Source: Mesorhizobium terrae (lineage in GTDB: Bacteria; Pseudomonadota; Alphaproteobacteria; Rhizobiales; Rhizobiaceae). From it: a DNA stretch of 64,000 nt. A model generated the notes under the pieces. The model was not told the origin of the DNA and made no database searches. It worked only from the letters and a program-made list of their open reading frames with translations. The position numbers were made by a program, and so were the translations under genes. Location: NCBI RefSeq assembly GCF_008727715.1, contig NZ_CP044218.1, forward strand, positions 2,046,001-2,110,000. The letters run 5' to 3'. This document shows, piece after piece, positions 46,076-55,465 of this stretch. Position 1 is the first letter of the stretch. The number at the start of each line of letters is the position of its first letter.

Positions 46076-47182
46076 ATGAAAACCAAGATGTTCGCGGGCG
46101 TTGCCTTTGCCGCCCTTATGGCTTTCGCGTCGACCGCCCGGGCAGATATCGTGTTCGGCCTCGTTGCGCCGCTGACCGGCCCGGTCGCCGCCTATGGCGA
46201 CCAGGTCAAGAACGGCGCCCAGGCGGCCGTCGACACCATCAACAAGAACGGCGGCATCCTCGGCGAAAAGGTCGTGCTGAAGCTGGCCGACGATGCCGGC
46301 GATCCGAAGCAGGGCGTTTCCGCCGCCAACCAGCTGGTTGGTGAAAGCGTGAAGTTCGTTGTCGGTCCGGTCACGTCGGGCGTGGCCATTCCGGCCTCGG
46401 ACGTGTTCGCCGAGAACGGCGTTCTGATGGTGACGCCGACCGCCACCGCGCCCGGCCTGACCGCCCGCGGCCTGACCAACGTGCTGCGCACCTGCGGCCG
46501 CGACGACCAGCAGGCGGAAGTGGCCGCTGCCTATGTGGTGAAGAACCTGAAGGACAAGAAGGTCGCCATCGTCGATGACAAGGGCACCTACGGCAAGGGT
46601 CTGGCCGACGCCTTCAAGAAGGCGATCAATGCCGGCGGCGTCAAGGAAGTCAGCCACAATTCGCTGACACCGGGCGAGAAGGATCTTTCGGCGCTGGTCA
46701 CGCGCCTGAAGTCCGACGGCGCCGAGGTGATCTATTTCGGCGGCTATCACCCTGAAGGCGGCCTGCTCGCCCGTCAGCTCGCCGACGCCGGCGTCAAGGC
46801 GCTGATCATCGGCGGCGAAGGCCTGTCCAACACCGAATACTGGGCGATCGGCAACCAGGCCGCCGCCGGCACGCTCTTCACCAACGCCACCGACGCGCTG
46901 AAGAACCCGGATTCGGCCGAAGCCGTCGCCGTTCTGAAGGAAAAGAACATTCCGGCGGAAGCCTTCACGCTCAACGCCTATGCCGCCGTCCAGGTGCTGA
47001 AGGCCGGCATCGAAAAGGCCGGCAAGGCCGACGATGCGGCTGCCGTGGCAAAGGCGCTGAAGGGCGGCGAGGCGATCCCGACCGCCATCGGCAAATTGAC
47101 CTATGGCGAGACCGGCGACCTGACCAGCCCGAGCTTCTCGCTGTTCAAGTGGGACAACGGCAAGATCGTCGCGGCCGAGTAA
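46076..47182 (+). CDS. Branched-chain amino-acid type ABC substrate-binding protein
   Basis: A 368-residue periplasmic binding protein of the LivJ/LivK family. Signal peptide 1 to about 24 (ending STARA), then [29 protein letters not shown], a family start. Later [17 protein letters not shown] and [19 protein letters not shown] match the ligand-binding cleft. It would deliver leucine, isoleucine, valine or a related ligand to an ABC permease; no permease or ATPase genes are adjacent, so it is orphan. ATG at 46076 has gaggaagag upstream. A strong terminator follows. Confidence 0.92.
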   Translation: MKTKMFAGVAFAALMAFASTARADIVFGLVAPLTGPVAAYGDQVKNGAQAAVDTINKNGGILGEKVVLKLADDAGDPKQGVSAANQLVGESVKFVVGPVTSGVAIPASDVFAENGVLMVTPTATAPGLTARGLTNVLRTCGRDDQQAEVAAAYVVKNLKDKKVAIVDDKGTYGKGLADAFKKAINAGGVKEVSHNSLTPGEKDLSALVTRLKSDGAEVIYFGGYHPEGGLLARQLADAGVKALIIGGEGLSNTEYWAIGNQAAAGTLFTNATDALKNPDSAEAVAVLKEKNIPAEAFTLNAYAAVQVLKAGIEKAGKADDAAAVAKALKGGEAIPTAIGKLTYGETGDLTSPSFSLFKWDNGKIVAAE

Positions 47183-47203
47183 GGTTCGCGGCATAAAAAC
47201 AAG

Positions 47204-47226
47204 AAGGCCGGGAGTTTCCCGGCCTT
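47204..47226 (+). terminator. Terminator of the Liv-type binding protein gene
   Basis: A 10-bp perfect stem aaggccggga / tcccggcctt with a three-base loop is followed by ttctttt. It lies about 21 bases after the stop. Confidence 0.88.
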
Positions 47227-47247
47227 TTCTTTTGATCCGATGGCCAC

Positions 47248-47649
47248 TCAATCCGCCCAAGGATTGACTATGGCGAGGCCGGTATCTTCGAAGTCGGCGA
47301 CATTGCGGGTCACGATCGTCAATCCGTGGACTGCCGCTGTCGCCGCGATCAGGCCGTCGGGAACTCCTCGCGTGCGTAGTGCGGCGATCCTTCCCCATTC
47401 GATGGCGATACGTTCGTCAATACCAAGAATTCGATTGCCATAGTCGTGTCTGAGCATTTGCAGCCATACGGCGAGGTGGTTAGCCGTCGTCGGATCGTGG
47501 CGCTGCTTCATGTGAATGCCGCGCGCAATTTCGCCAAGTGTGACGACGCTCAGAGACAGATCTCCGCGCTCCCGATCGGCTAGCCATTTCGTCACTGCCG
47601 GTTGGCGCTTGCGAGCGGCCGAAACCACATTAGTGTCGAGAAGAAACAT
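47248..47649 (-). CDS. PIN domain toxin (VapC/FitB type)
   Basis: A 133-residue PIN-domain ribonuclease. The acidic residues of the family are D5 (FLLDTNVVS), E40 (TLGEIARG), D98 (PDGLIAATA) and D119 (NVADFEDT). The family cleaves RNA such as tRNA and is neutralised by its antitoxin. It follows the Phd/YefM-type antitoxin by 11 bases. I chose ATG at 47649; an upstream extension overlaps the antitoxin coding sequence and is unlikely. The stop lies close to the binding-protein terminator. Confidence 0.9.
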   Translation of the reverse strand: MFLLDTNVVSAARKRQPAVTKWLADRERGDLSLSVVTLGEIARGIHMKQRHDPTTANHLAVWLQMLRHDYGNRILGIDERIAIEWGRIAALRTRGVPDGLIAATAAVHGLTIVTRNVADFEDTGLAIVNPWAD

Positions 47650-47660
47650 ATGGCTGCCGA

Positions 47661-47915
47661 TCAGAAATCGATGTCGCGCGATGGCGTTTTGTCGCGCCGA
47701 TTGACCTCCTCGACGAAATCGTCGTCCCACACCGGGCCGGTGAGCAGGAATTCCGCAAGCGATGGCTTCTTCGCGGAAAGCGCTTCATATTCTTCAGCAG
47801 AGAGAACGACCGCCGCGGGCTTGCCGCGCAGGGTGATAGTCTGCGGACCCTCTTCGCGAGCCCGCTGCACCAGTTTCGATAGATTGTTCTTCGCGTCCTG
47901 AAGATGCCAGTTCAT
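47661..47915 (-). CDS. Phd/YefM-type antitoxin
   Basis: An 84-residue antitoxin. The N-terminal MNWHLQDAKNNLSKLVQRA is the DNA-binding Phd/YefM domain, followed by GPQTITLRGKPAAVVLSAEEYEALSA. The C-terminal part (WDDDFVEEVNRRDKTPSR) would bind the toxin. It sits upstream of the PIN toxin with only 11 bases between, so both are made from one mRNA. ATG at 47915 has aggtg upstream; ATG at 47921 is also in frame. The promoter region has a short inverted repeat, a likely self-repression site. Confidence 0.88.
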   Translation of the reverse strand: MNWHLQDAKNNLSKLVQRAREEGPQTITLRGKPAAVVLSAEEYEALSAKKPSLAEFLLTGPVWDDDFVEEVNRRDKTPSRDIDF

Positions 47916-47926
47916 AAACATCACCT

Positions 47927-47943
47927 AGCTAGCTTGGCTAGCT
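47927..47943. promoter_or_regulatory. Likely operator of the toxin-antitoxin module
   Basis: Inverted repeat agctagc-ttg-gctagct lies 12 bases before the antitoxin ATG. Phd/YefM antitoxins bind such short palindromes to repress their own operon. Sequence is direct; binding is inferred. Confidence 0.65.
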
Positions 47944-47984
47944 TGTAATATGCGCCTTGCCCCAAATCCAATCAAGGGTCGCGA

Positions 47985-48647
47985 CTAGCGTGTCCCGAAA
48001 ATGGCCGAGCCGACACGCACCGAGGTGGCGCCAAAGGCCACGGCCAGCTCGTAGTCGCCGGACATGCCCATCGACAGTTTTTCGACGCCGGCCTGGCGGG
48101 CGAGCTTTTCCAGCAGCGCGAAATGCGGGCCGGGGTTCTCATCGGCCGGCGGAATGCACATCAGCCCCTCGATGGCGAGGCCGTGCACGCCGCGGCAGCG
48201 TTCGACGAAGGCGACGGCGTCCTTGGGCTCGATGCCGGCCTTCTGCGGTTCCGAGCCGGTGTTGACCTGCACATAGAGTTTTGGCGCCTTGCCCTGGCGG
48301 GCAATTTCCTTCGCCAGTTCCGCGGCGATCTTTTCGCGGTCGACGGTTTCGATACAGTCGAAGAGGGCAACCGCCTCCTTGGCCTTGTTCGATTGCAGCG
48401 GGCCGATCAGGTGGAGCTCGACGCCGGGGAATTGCTCGCGCAACGCCGGCCATTTGCCTTGCGCTTCCTGGACGCGGTTTTCGCCGAAGACGCGCTGGCC
48501 GGCGGCAAGCACCGGGCGGATGGCGTCGGCCTCGAAGGTCTTGGAGACGGCGACCAGTGTCACCGTCGTGGCCGTCCGGTTCGCTTCGCGCTCGGCTGTC
48601 GCGATCCTGGCGTTGACCGCCTCGAGTTGCTGAACCGCGTCACTCAT
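47985..48647 (-). CDS. yggS: YggS family PLP-binding protein
   Basis: A 220-residue homeostasis protein for pyridoxal 5'-phosphate. The PLP lysine is K36 in LVAVSKTFEADAI; ENRVQEAQGKWPAL, HLIGPLQSNKAK and the phosphate-binding C terminus MGMSGDYELAVAFGATSVRVGSAIFG match the family. It keeps vitamin B6 pools in balance and affects amino-acid metabolism. Divergent from leuS, 153 bases apart. ATG at 48647; a much longer frame further upstream is antisense to leuS and is not real. Confidence 0.93.
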   Translation of the reverse strand: MSDAVQQLEAVNARIATAEREANRTATTVTLVAVSKTFEADAIRPVLAAGQRVFGENRVQEAQGKWPALREQFPGVELHLIGPLQSNKAKEAVALFDCIETVDREKIAAELAKEIARQGKAPKLYVQVNTGSEPQKAGIEPKDAVAFVERCRGVHGLAIEGLMCIPPADENPGPHFALLEKLARQAGVEKLSMGMSGDYELAVAFGATSVRVGSAIFGTR

Positions 48648-48800
48648 GTGGCATCCCGTCCTGATCCTGCTGTTTTTGCCGGGCGTTGCGGCCCATATGG
48701 TTGACGGGTTCCCGAAAGCATGGTGAAGACCCGGACCATGTCCTTGAACCACCGGATCAGCCGGCGGTTTCCCGCATGCTTTGTAAGTGAAAAACCGGCC

Positions 48801-51440
48801 ATGGCAACCGAACGATACAACCCCCGCGCTGCAGAGCCCAAGTGGCAGACGGCATGGGACGAGGCCAAGCTCTTCGAGACGAAGAACGACGATCCGCGGC
48901 CGAAATACTATGTGCTCGAGATGTTCCCCTATCCGTCGGGACGCATCCATATGGGCCATGTGCGCAACTACACGATGGGCGACGTGGTGGCGCGCTGGCG
49001 CCGCGCCATGGGCTACAACGTGCTGCATCCGATGGGCTGGGACGCCTTCGGCCTGCCGGCCGAGAACGCCGCGCGCGACAACAAGGTCAACCCGCGCGAC
49101 TGGACCTACGCCAACATCGCCACCATGAAGGCCCAGCTGAAGACGATGGGCCTGTCGCTCGACTGGGCGCGCGAACTCGCGACCTGCGACCCGAGCTACT
49201 ACAAGCACCAGCAGAAGATGTTCCTGGACTTCTGGCGCGCCGGCCTGGTCGAGCGCAAGTCGGCCAAGGTCAACTGGGATCCGGAAGACATGACCGTGCT
49301 CGCCAACGAGCAGGTCATCGACGGCCGTGGCTGGCGCTCGGGCGCGCCGGTCGAGCAGCGCGACCTGACGCAGTGGTTCTTCAAGATCACCTCGATGAGC
49401 CAGGACCTGCTGGACAGCCTGGACACGCTGGACAAGTGGCCGGAGAAAGTCCGCGTCATGCAGGCCAACTGGATCGGCCGCTCCGAAGGCATGCTGATTC
49501 GCTGGGCACTGGCCAATCCGCCAGCCGGCGAGAGCGAACTCGAGGTCTACACGACGCGGCCCGATACCATCTTCGGCGCCTCCTTCGTGGCGATCGCCGC
49601 CGATCATCCCCTGGCAAAGAAGGCCGCCGCCGACAATCCCGACCTCGCCGCCTTCATCGAGGAGGTGCGCCACATGGGCACTTCGGCGGCCGCGCTTGAG
49701 ACAGCCGAGAAGAGAGGTTTCGACACCGGCCTGCGCGTCGTCCACCCGTTCGACGAGAACTGGACGCTGCCGGTCTATGTCGCCAATTTCGTTCTGATGG
49801 ACTATGGCACCGGCGCCATTTTCGGCTGCCCGGGGCACGATCAGCGCGACCTCGACTTCGCTAACAAATACGGTCTGCCGGTTGTCCCGGTGGTGCTGCC
49901 GGACGGCGCCGATCCGCAGGGTTTCCAGGTCACCGAAGAGGCCTTTGTCGACGATGGCGCGATGATCAATTCGCGCTTCCTCAACGGCATGCGGTTCAAG
50001 GAGGCCTTCGACGAAGTCGCGACAAGGCTGTCCGGCGTCACCATCGGCAATCGCCCGCAGGGCGAGCGCAAGGTGCAGTTCCGCCTGCGCGACTGGCTGA
50101 TCTCGCGCCAGCGCTACTGGGGCTGCCCGATCCCGGTCATCCACTGCGAGGCCTGCGGCGCCGTGCCGGTGCCGGCCAAGGACCTGCCGGTGGAATTGCC
50201 GACGGACGTCACCTTCGACAAGCCGGGCAATCCGCTCGACCATCATCCGACCTGGAAGCACGCCAATTGCCCGCAATGCGGCAAGCCGGCCAGGCGCGAT
50301 ACCGACACGATGGACACATTTGTCGATTCGTCGTGGTATTTCGCCCGTTTCACCGACCCGTGGAACGAGAAGGCGCCGACGACGCTCGCCCATGTCGACG
50401 GCAGGCAAGGCTGGCTGCCGGTCAACCAGTATATCGGCGGCATCGAGCACGCGATCCTGCATCTGCTCTATTCGCGCTTCTTCACCCGCGCCATGACCGT
50501 CACCGGCCATCTCAACGAGGTGAAGGAGCCGTTCGAGGGCATGTTCACCCAGGGCATGGTGGTGCACGAGACCTACCGCGCCGGCAGCGGCCCCAGCGCT
50601 CGCTGGGTGCAGCCGGTCGAGGTCAAGATCGAGGACATCGATGGCGCGCGCCGCGCTTCGCTGCTGTCGGATGGCAGCCCGGTCGAGATCGGCCCGATCG
50701 AGAAGATGTCGAAGTCCAAGAAGAACGTCGTCGATCCCGACGATATTCTGGCGAGCTATGGCGCCGATACGGCACGCTGGTTCGTGCTGTCGGATTCGCC
50801 GCCCGAACGCGATGTGATCTGGACGGAAGCCGGCGTCGAGGGCGCGCATCGTTTCGTGCAGCGTGTGTGGAGACTGGTTTCCGAAACCGCGCCGCAACTG
50901 GCTGGCGTCGAACCCAGGACCGCGGTCGACGGCGAAGCTGGCGCTATCTCGAAGGCCGCCCACAAGATCGTCAAGGCCGTTGGCGAGGACATCGAGCGCC
51001 TGTCCTTCAACAAGGCTGTCGCCCGGCTCTACGAACTGGTCAATGCGATCCAGACGCCGGCGGCGGCGCTTGCAGAGGGCAAGGCCGATGCGGCGAGCGC
51101 GCAGGCGCTGCGCCAGTCGATCGAGATGCTGGTGGTGATGATCGCGCCGATGATGCCGCACCTGGCGGAAGAGTGCTGGTCGGCGCTCGGCGGCAAGGGG
51201 TTCATTGCGAATCAGCCTTGGCCAACCTTTGATCCGGCGCTGGTGGTCGACAATGAAGTCGTCTATCCGGTGCAGATCAACGGCAAGAAACGCGGTGATT
51301 TGACAATCGCCCGCGACGCGGACCAAGCTGCCGTCGAACAGGCCACCATGGCCTTGGACTTCGTTCAGAAGGCGCTCGAGGGCAAGGCGCCGCGCAAGGT
51401 GATCGTCGTGCCCCAGAGGATCGTCAATGTCGTTGCCTGA
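48801..51440 (+). CDS. leuS: Leucyl-tRNA synthetase
   Basis: The 879-residue class I synthetase charges tRNA-Leu. The HIGH motif is H50-M-G-H53 ([11 protein letters not shown]), the editing domain carries [17 protein letters not shown] and the KMSKS motif is at K635-S639 ([11 protein letters not shown]). The leucine-specific zinc-like insert [10 protein letters not shown]...[10 protein letters not shown] is present. ATG at 48801 starts the conserved [16 protein letters not shown]. The stop overlaps lptE by 14 bases, so they are translationally coupled. Intact and of normal length. Confidence 0.97.
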   Translation: MATERYNPRAAEPKWQTAWDEAKLFETKNDDPRPKYYVLEMFPYPSGRIHMGHVRNYTMGDVVARWRRAMGYNVLHPMGWDAFGLPAENAARDNKVNPRDWTYANIATMKAQLKTMGLSLDWARELATCDPSYYKHQQKMFLDFWRAGLVERKSAKVNWDPEDMTVLANEQVIDGRGWRSGAPVEQRDLTQWFFKITSMSQDLLDSLDTLDKWPEKVRVMQANWIGRSEGMLIRWALANPPAGESELEVYTTRPDTIFGASFVAIAADHPLAKKAAADNPDLAAFIEEVRHMGTSAAALETAEKRGFDTGLRVVHPFDENWTLPVYVANFVLMDYGTGAIFGCPGHDQRDLDFANKYGLPVVPVVLPDGADPQGFQVTEEAFVDDGAMINSRFLNGMRFKEAFDEVATRLSGVTIGNRPQGERKVQFRLRDWLISRQRYWGCPIPVIHCEACGAVPVPAKDLPVELPTDVTFDKPGNPLDHHPTWKHANCPQCGKPARRDTDTMDTFVDSSWYFARFTDPWNEKAPTTLAHVDGRQGWLPVNQYIGGIEHAILHLLYSRFFTRAMTVTGHLNEVKEPFEGMFTQGMVVHETYRAGSGPSARWVQPVEVKIEDIDGARRASLLSDGSPVEIGPIEKMSKSKKNVVDPDDILASYGADTARWFVLSDSPPERDVIWTEAGVEGAHRFVQRVWRLVSETAPQLAGVEPRTAVDGEAGAISKAAHKIVKAVGEDIERLSFNKAVARLYELVNAIQTPAAALAEGKADAASAQALRQSIEMLVVMIAPMMPHLAEECWSALGGKGFIANQPWPTFDPALVVDNEVVYPVQINGKKRGDLTIARDADQAAVEQATMALDFVQKALEGKAPRKVIVVPQRIVNVVA

Positions 51441-52002
51441 CAATCACAAGACAGGCGCGGCGCTTCTGCGCCGCTTTGCTCTGTTCGGCCTGCTTGCCGG
51501 CATGGCTCTGGTTTCGGCCTGCCAGGTGCGGCCGCTTTATTCGAAGGCGCCGCTGTCGCCGGGTTCGACGGTCGGCGCGCGCGAGGAACTGGCCTCGATC
51601 GCGGTCAAGCCCGTGTCTTCGCGCTACGCGCAGCAGGTGCGCAACAACCTGATCTTCGGGCTCACCGGCGGTTCCGAACGGACGGCCGCGCCCGCCTATT
51701 CGCTGACGCTCAACGTGACCGAATCGGTGATCGCGTCGGCGAGCGTTCAGGTCGCCACCGACCAGGATCAGCCGACTGCCGGTACCGTCATTATGAGCGC
51801 ATCCTATACGCTCACCGACGCCAAGACCGGCAAGTCCGTATCGACGGGTTCGCGCTCGATTTCGTCATCTTTCGACAAGCCGAGCCAGGAATTCGCGTCC
51901 TATCGCGCGCAGATTGATGCCGAGAATCGCGCGGCCCGCGAACTGGCCGAGCTGCTGCATCTGGCGCTGGCGCAGGATCTGGCAAAACAAGGCGCCAAAT
52001 AG
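51427..52002 (+). CDS. lptE: LPS-assembly lipoprotein LptE
   Basis: A 191-residue lipoprotein with a signal peptide ending MALVSAC (Cys32 is lipidated), then [12 protein letters not shown], where the RPLY motif is typical of alphaproteobacterial LptE. It forms the plug of the outer-membrane LptD-LptE translocon for lipopolysaccharide. It overlaps leuS by 14 bases, the normal leuS-lptE order. The next gene on the strand is not holA, the usual partner in E. coli, but an ATPase gene. Length normal. Confidence 0.85.
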   Translation: MSLPDNHKTGAALLRRFALFGLLAGMALVSACQVRPLYSKAPLSPGSTVGAREELASIAVKPVSSRYAQQVRNNLIFGLTGGSERTAAPAYSLTLNVTESVIASASVQVATDQDQPTAGTVIMSASYTLTDAKTGKSVSTGSRSISSSFDKPSQEFASYRAQIDAENRAARELAELLHLALAQDLAKQGAK

Positions 52003-52045
52003 AGCTGCGGGCCGCGATGCCAGGGGGTCGCCGGAGCGTCGCATC

Positions 52046-53173
52046 ATGCGCCTGACCGGACTGGTCGCCGAGGGTTATCGTTCGTTGAAGTCGATCCGGC
52101 TGGAATTCGGCCAGGTCGGGCTGTTCGTCGGTGAAAACGGCGTTGGCAAATCCAATCTCTATCGTGCGCTGCAATTGATCAAAGCCGCGGGCCAGGGCTC
52201 GCTTGCCTACGAGATCGCACGCGAAGGCGGCATGCAATCGGCGCTTTGGTCGGGCGGGCGCCGCCTGGCGCAACCGGCGCGCGTGATCCTCGGCGCCGAG
52301 CTCGAGAATGACGAGACGGCCGCGAAGTTCTCCTATCAGGTTGAGATCGGCCTGCCGCCGCCTGTTTCAGCCGGCTTTGCCTTCGAGCCGCAGGTCAAGG
52401 AAGAAAAATTGTCCGTGGAAGCCGGTCGTCGACCGGTCGAGATGATGACACGCAAAGGCCCGGCCGCCTTTGCCCGCGACGGCGACGGACGGCGTGTCGA
52501 ATATCCGGTGCGTCTGCTCAACTCGGAGACAGCGCTGGCGATGCTGGGTGCCTCGGGCCGTTATCCGGAAGCCGGCGATCTGCGCGCCGCTGTTGCCGGC
52601 TGGCGTTTTTATCATGGTTTCCGCACCGACCGCGATTCTCCGGCCAGGAAACCGTCTCTCGCGATTACCTCGACGATGCTCGATGAGGATGGCGGCAACC
52701 TGGCCGCGGTGTTCGCGACGCTGGCCCATATCCGGCAGGACACGGTCGATCTCGATCGGGCCGTGGCCGATGCGCTCGGCGCGGAACTGGATGTTCCCGA
52801 ACCGGGAGAGGCGGCAACCTTCGGCCTGAAGTTGCCGGAGTTTCCGCAGCGCCTGTTTCGGCCGGAAGAACTGTCCGACGGGCAGATGCGCTTCCTGGCG
52901 CTGGCCGGTGCGCTGATGTCCTATCGCCTGCCGGGGCTGATCGCGCTCAATGAGCCGGAAGCGAGCCTGCATCCGCGCATGCTGCCGGCGCTGGCCGATA
53001 TGATCGCCAAGGCGGCGGAGCGCACCCAGCTGTGGGTGGTGACCCATTCGCAGGAACTGGCCGCGCTGATCACGGATCGCACCGGAGCCCAGGCGCTCGC
53101 CATGGTGCGGATCGACGGCGCAACCGCGATCGAGGGCCTCGGCATCACCGGCCGGCTGTCGGACGAGGACTGA
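52046..53173 (+). CDS. COG4637-like AAA/SMC-type ATPase
   Basis: A 375-residue ATPase with the AAA_21/ABC-type fold. Walker A FVGENGVGKSNLYRALQLI is at about 30-47; the Walker B/signature region is LFRPEELSDGQMRFLALAGALMSY and LIALNEPEASLHPRML, where the usual DEPE reads NEPE; and a D-loop/H-switch WVVTHSQELAALI follows. No TOPRIM or HNH nuclease domain is attached. Function unknown; such proteins may sense or repair DNA. It begins 43 bases after lptE in the same direction and could be on its mRNA. ATG at 52046. Confidence 0.88.
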   Translation: MRLTGLVAEGYRSLKSIRLEFGQVGLFVGENGVGKSNLYRALQLIKAAGQGSLAYEIAREGGMQSALWSGGRRLAQPARVILGAELENDETAAKFSYQVEIGLPPPVSAGFAFEPQVKEEKLSVEAGRRPVEMMTRKGPAAFARDGDGRRVEYPVRLLNSETALAMLGASGRYPEAGDLRAAVAGWRFYHGFRTDRDSPARKPSLAITSTMLDEDGGNLAAVFATLAHIRQDTVDLDRAVADALGAELDVPEPGEAATFGLKLPEFPQRLFRPEELSDGQMRFLALAGALMSYRLPGLIALNEPEASLHPRMLPALADMIAKAAERTQLWVVTHSQELAALITDRTGAQALAMVRIDGATAIEGLGITGRLSDED

Positions 53174-53178
53174 CAGCC

Positions 53179-54078
53179 TTACCGCGCGCTGGGCACCGCG
53201 ACGCGGGGCCTTACAAGGTTCCATCCCAGCGTCATGCCGGCGGCGGCGATGAGGATGGCGGCGGCGCCGACCAGCTGCAGCGGCTGCAGGCGCTGACCGA
53301 AGGCCAGGAAATCGGCGGCGATGGCGACGACCGGGTAGATGAAGGACAATGCCCCGACGAGGTTGGTCGGCAGCTTCTGGATGGCGCCGTAGAGCAGGAT
53401 GTACATCAGCCCTGTGTGGATGACGCCGATGGCGGCGAGCAGCGCCCAGCTGCGCCAATCCGTCGGCAATGCCGTCAAATTGGCGAAGGGGGCGAGCATG
53501 AGAATGCCGACCGTGACCTGGATCAGCGCGATGAGATGCGGAGGCACGCCCTTCAGCTTCTTGGCGACGATCGCGGCAATCGCATAAAAGAACGCTGCGC
53601 CCAGCGCCAAAAGGATGCCGGCCAGATAGTTCGAGCCGACATGGCCGGCATTCGATTTTGCCTGGACGATCAGCAGCATTCCGGCAAAGGCAATGGCCAG
53701 CCAGGTCAGCTTGGCGATGGTGAGCCGTTCGCCGAACAAAAATGCGCCCAAAGCCACCAGCATGAAGGGCTGCGTGTTGTAGACCGCGGTGGCGATCGAA
53801 ATCGAGGCGCGCGGGAATGCGGCGAAGAGCAGCAGCCAGTTGGAAACGATGGCGACGCCGCCGACGACCGCATAGGCGAACTGGCGGCGCGAGATCACAT
53901 CCGGCCTGAACAGGCCGAGCGCGGCGCAGACGATCAGCAGCGTGACGGCGCCGAAGGCGCAGCGCCAGAAGACCACGTCCATGACCGGCTGGCCCGACAG
54001 GACCACGAACAGTCCTATCGTTCCCGAAATCATCATTGCGGCGGTCATTTCGACCGTACCACGCGTCTTCTCTGACAT
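53179..54078 (-). CDS. DMT family (EamA) transporter
   Basis: A 299-residue inner-membrane protein with ten predicted helices and two EamA repeats (first about 15-140, second about 155-290). GTIGLFVVLSGQPVMDVVFWRC, FAYAVVGGVAIVSNWLLLFAAFPRASISIATAVYNTQPFMLVALGAF and the second-repeat GSNYLAGILLALGAAFFYAIAAI mark the fold. EamA proteins export metabolites such as amino acids or their derivatives; substrate unknown. It is divergent from the Lrp regulator, so the latter probably controls it. ATG at 54078 has aaggg upstream; an earlier start is less likely. Confidence 0.9.
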   Translation of the reverse strand: MSEKTRGTVEMTAAMMISGTIGLFVVLSGQPVMDVVFWRCAFGAVTLLIVCAALGLFRPDVISRRQFAYAVVGGVAIVSNWLLLFAAFPRASISIATAVYNTQPFMLVALGAFLFGERLTIAKLTWLAIAFAGMLLIVQAKSNAGHVGSNYLAGILLALGAAFFYAIAAIVAKKLKGVPPHLIALIQVTVGILMLAPFANLTALPTDWRSWALLAAIGVIHTGLMYILLYGAIQKLPTNLVGALSFIYPVVAIAADFLAFGQRLQPLQLVGAAAILIAAAGMTLGWNLVRPRVAVPSAR

Positions 54079-54170
54079 CTCGCGACCCTTCTTCCCGACA
54101 GGCCGCTTTTGTAAGCCCGGGTCGGATCGAAAACCATGCTTTGGATAAGGTGTTTGCGGAGCGATGCCTA

Positions 54171-54197
54171 ATTCTGTAAGGTGCTCAAACACAGAAT
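54171..54197. promoter_or_regulatory. Possible Lrp operator in the DMT/Lrp divergent promoter
   Basis: Inverted repeat attctgt-N13-acagaat is exact on both arms and lies fifteen bases before the Lrp ATG. It may be bound by the Lrp protein to regulate itself and the DMT exporter. Sequence is direct; function inferred. Confidence 0.5.
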
Positions 54198-54211
54198 CCT
54201 AAGGATGTGTG

Positions 54212-54649
54212 ATGCTGGACGATCTTGACCGACGCATTGTCGAAATCCTGGTCGACGATGCGCGCATTTCGCTGAAGGAACTGGCGAGCCGCGTGAACCT
54301 GTCTTCGCCGAGTGCGTCGGAACGGTTGCGGCGGCTGGAGGAGCGCGGTGTCATCCGCGCTTTCACGGTGGATATCGATCCCGCCGCGCTCGGCTATACG
54401 CTGCAGGCGATCGTGCGCATCAAGCCGCTGCCTGGCAGGCTGCACGCGGTGCAGAAGCTGATCGAGGAGATTCCCGAGTTCACCGAATGCGACAAGGTGA
54501 CGGGCGACGACTGTTTCGTCGCGCGGCTGCTTATCCGTTCGATCAGCGACCTTGACCAGATCCTCGACAAGATCACCGACAAGGCCGAGACCAGCAGCGC
54601 CATCGTCAAGGCGCAGCCGGTGAAGCGACGGCTGCCGCCATTTTCCTGA
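54212..54649 (+). CDS. Lrp/AsnC family regulator
   Basis: A 145-residue Lrp-type regulator with an N-terminal helix-turn-helix (LDDLDRRIVEILVDDARISLKELASRVNLSSPSASERLRRLEERGVI) and a C-terminal RAM ligand-binding domain (LQAIVRIKPLPGRLHAVQKLIEEIPEFTECDKVTGDDCFVARLLIRS). Such proteins sense amino acids. It is divergent from a DMT-type exporter, so it probably controls export of an amino acid or amine. ATG at 54212 has aagga upstream; GTG at 54209 is also in frame. Confidence 0.92.
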   Translation: MLDDLDRRIVEILVDDARISLKELASRVNLSSPSASERLRRLEERGVIRAFTVDIDPAALGYTLQAIVRIKPLPGRLHAVQKLIEEIPEFTECDKVTGDDCFVARLLIRSISDLDQILDKITDKAETSSAIVKAQPVKRRLPPFS

Positions 54650-54667
54650 GCATTTTCGGGCATGAAA

Positions 54668-54694
54668 AAACCGGCGCCGCGAGGGCGCCGGTTT
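54668..54694. terminator. Terminator between the Lrp gene and fsa
   Basis: An 11-bp perfect stem aaaccggcgcc / ggcgccggttt with a five-base loop. On the minus strand it is followed by six T, which suits termination of fsa. On the plus strand the T-run is short. Confidence 0.82.
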
Positions 54695-54721
54695 CGGTCT
54701 TCATTCGACGGCTTGTCGAAA

Positions 54722-55375
54722 TCAGCTGATCTTCTGGCCGGTCTTTGCCCAGTCGGCGAGGAACTGCTCGAGGCCCTTGTCGGTGAGCGGATGCTTGACC
54801 AATGCCTTCAGCGTCGCCGGCGGGATGGTGGCGACGTCGGCGCCGATCAATGCGGCGCGCTTGACGTGGTCGGGCGTGCGGATCGACGCGGCCAGGATCT
54901 CGGTGTCGAAGCCGTAATTGTCATAGACCTGGCGGATCTCGGCGATCACCTCCATGCCGTCAAAGCCCATGTCGTCGAGACGGCCGATGAAGGGCGAGAT
55001 GAAGGTGGCGCCGGCCTTGGCGGCGAGCAGCGCCTGGTTGGCCGAGAAGCAGAGCGTGACATTGACCATGCGGCCCTCGGCGCGGATGGCGCGGCAGGCC
55101 TTGAGGCCGTCAAGCGTCAGCGGCACCTTGATGCAGACATTGTCGGCGATCTTGGCGAGCACCTTGGCTTCCTTCATCATTCCGTCGTAGTCGGTGGCGG
55201 TGACTTCGGCCGAAACCGGGCCTTCGACGATGTCGCAGATCTGCTTGGTGACTTCGTCGATCTTGCCGCCGGATTTCAGGATCAGCGACGGGTTGGTGGT
55301 GACGCCGTCCAGCAAACCAAGCGCGTTGAGTTCCTGGATCTCTTTTACATCAGCAGTGTCGACGAAGAATTTCAT
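54722..55375 (-). CDS. fsa: Fructose-6-phosphate aldolase / transaldolase-like protein
   Basis: The 217-residue protein belongs to the small transaldolase/FSA group. [32 protein letters not shown] begins it; the Schiff-base Lys83 is in [27 protein letters not shown] and [12 protein letters not shown] follow. It may act as a transaldolase in pentose phosphate metabolism or as an aldolase on fructose 6-phosphate; this cannot be decided from sequence alone. ATG at 55375 has aaggaga upstream. It is divergent from priA (90 bases between). Confidence 0.92.
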   Translation of the reverse strand: MKFFVDTADVKEIQELNALGLLDGVTTNPSLILKSGGKIDEVTKQICDIVEGPVSAEVTATDYDGMMKEAKVLAKIADNVCIKVPLTLDGLKACRAIRAEGRMVNVTLCFSANQALLAAKAGATFISPFIGRLDDMGFDGMEVIAEIRQVYDNYGFDTEILAASIRTPDHVKRAALIGADVATIPPATLKALVKHPLTDKGLEQFLADWAKTGQKIS

Positions 55376-55465
55376 GGTGATCTCCTTGGGAAGGAATAAG
55401 GCAGTTCGCCCGGGGTTTGGCGCCGCCCTTTGCTCTAGACCAAAGTCGGGGCAAGGTCACGCCTG

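Noticed and set aside
47985..51443. A 1,152-codon minus-strand frame through leuS and yggS
   Set aside because: Only the last 220 codons, from ATG at 48647, are the real yggS. The upstream part is antisense to leuS.
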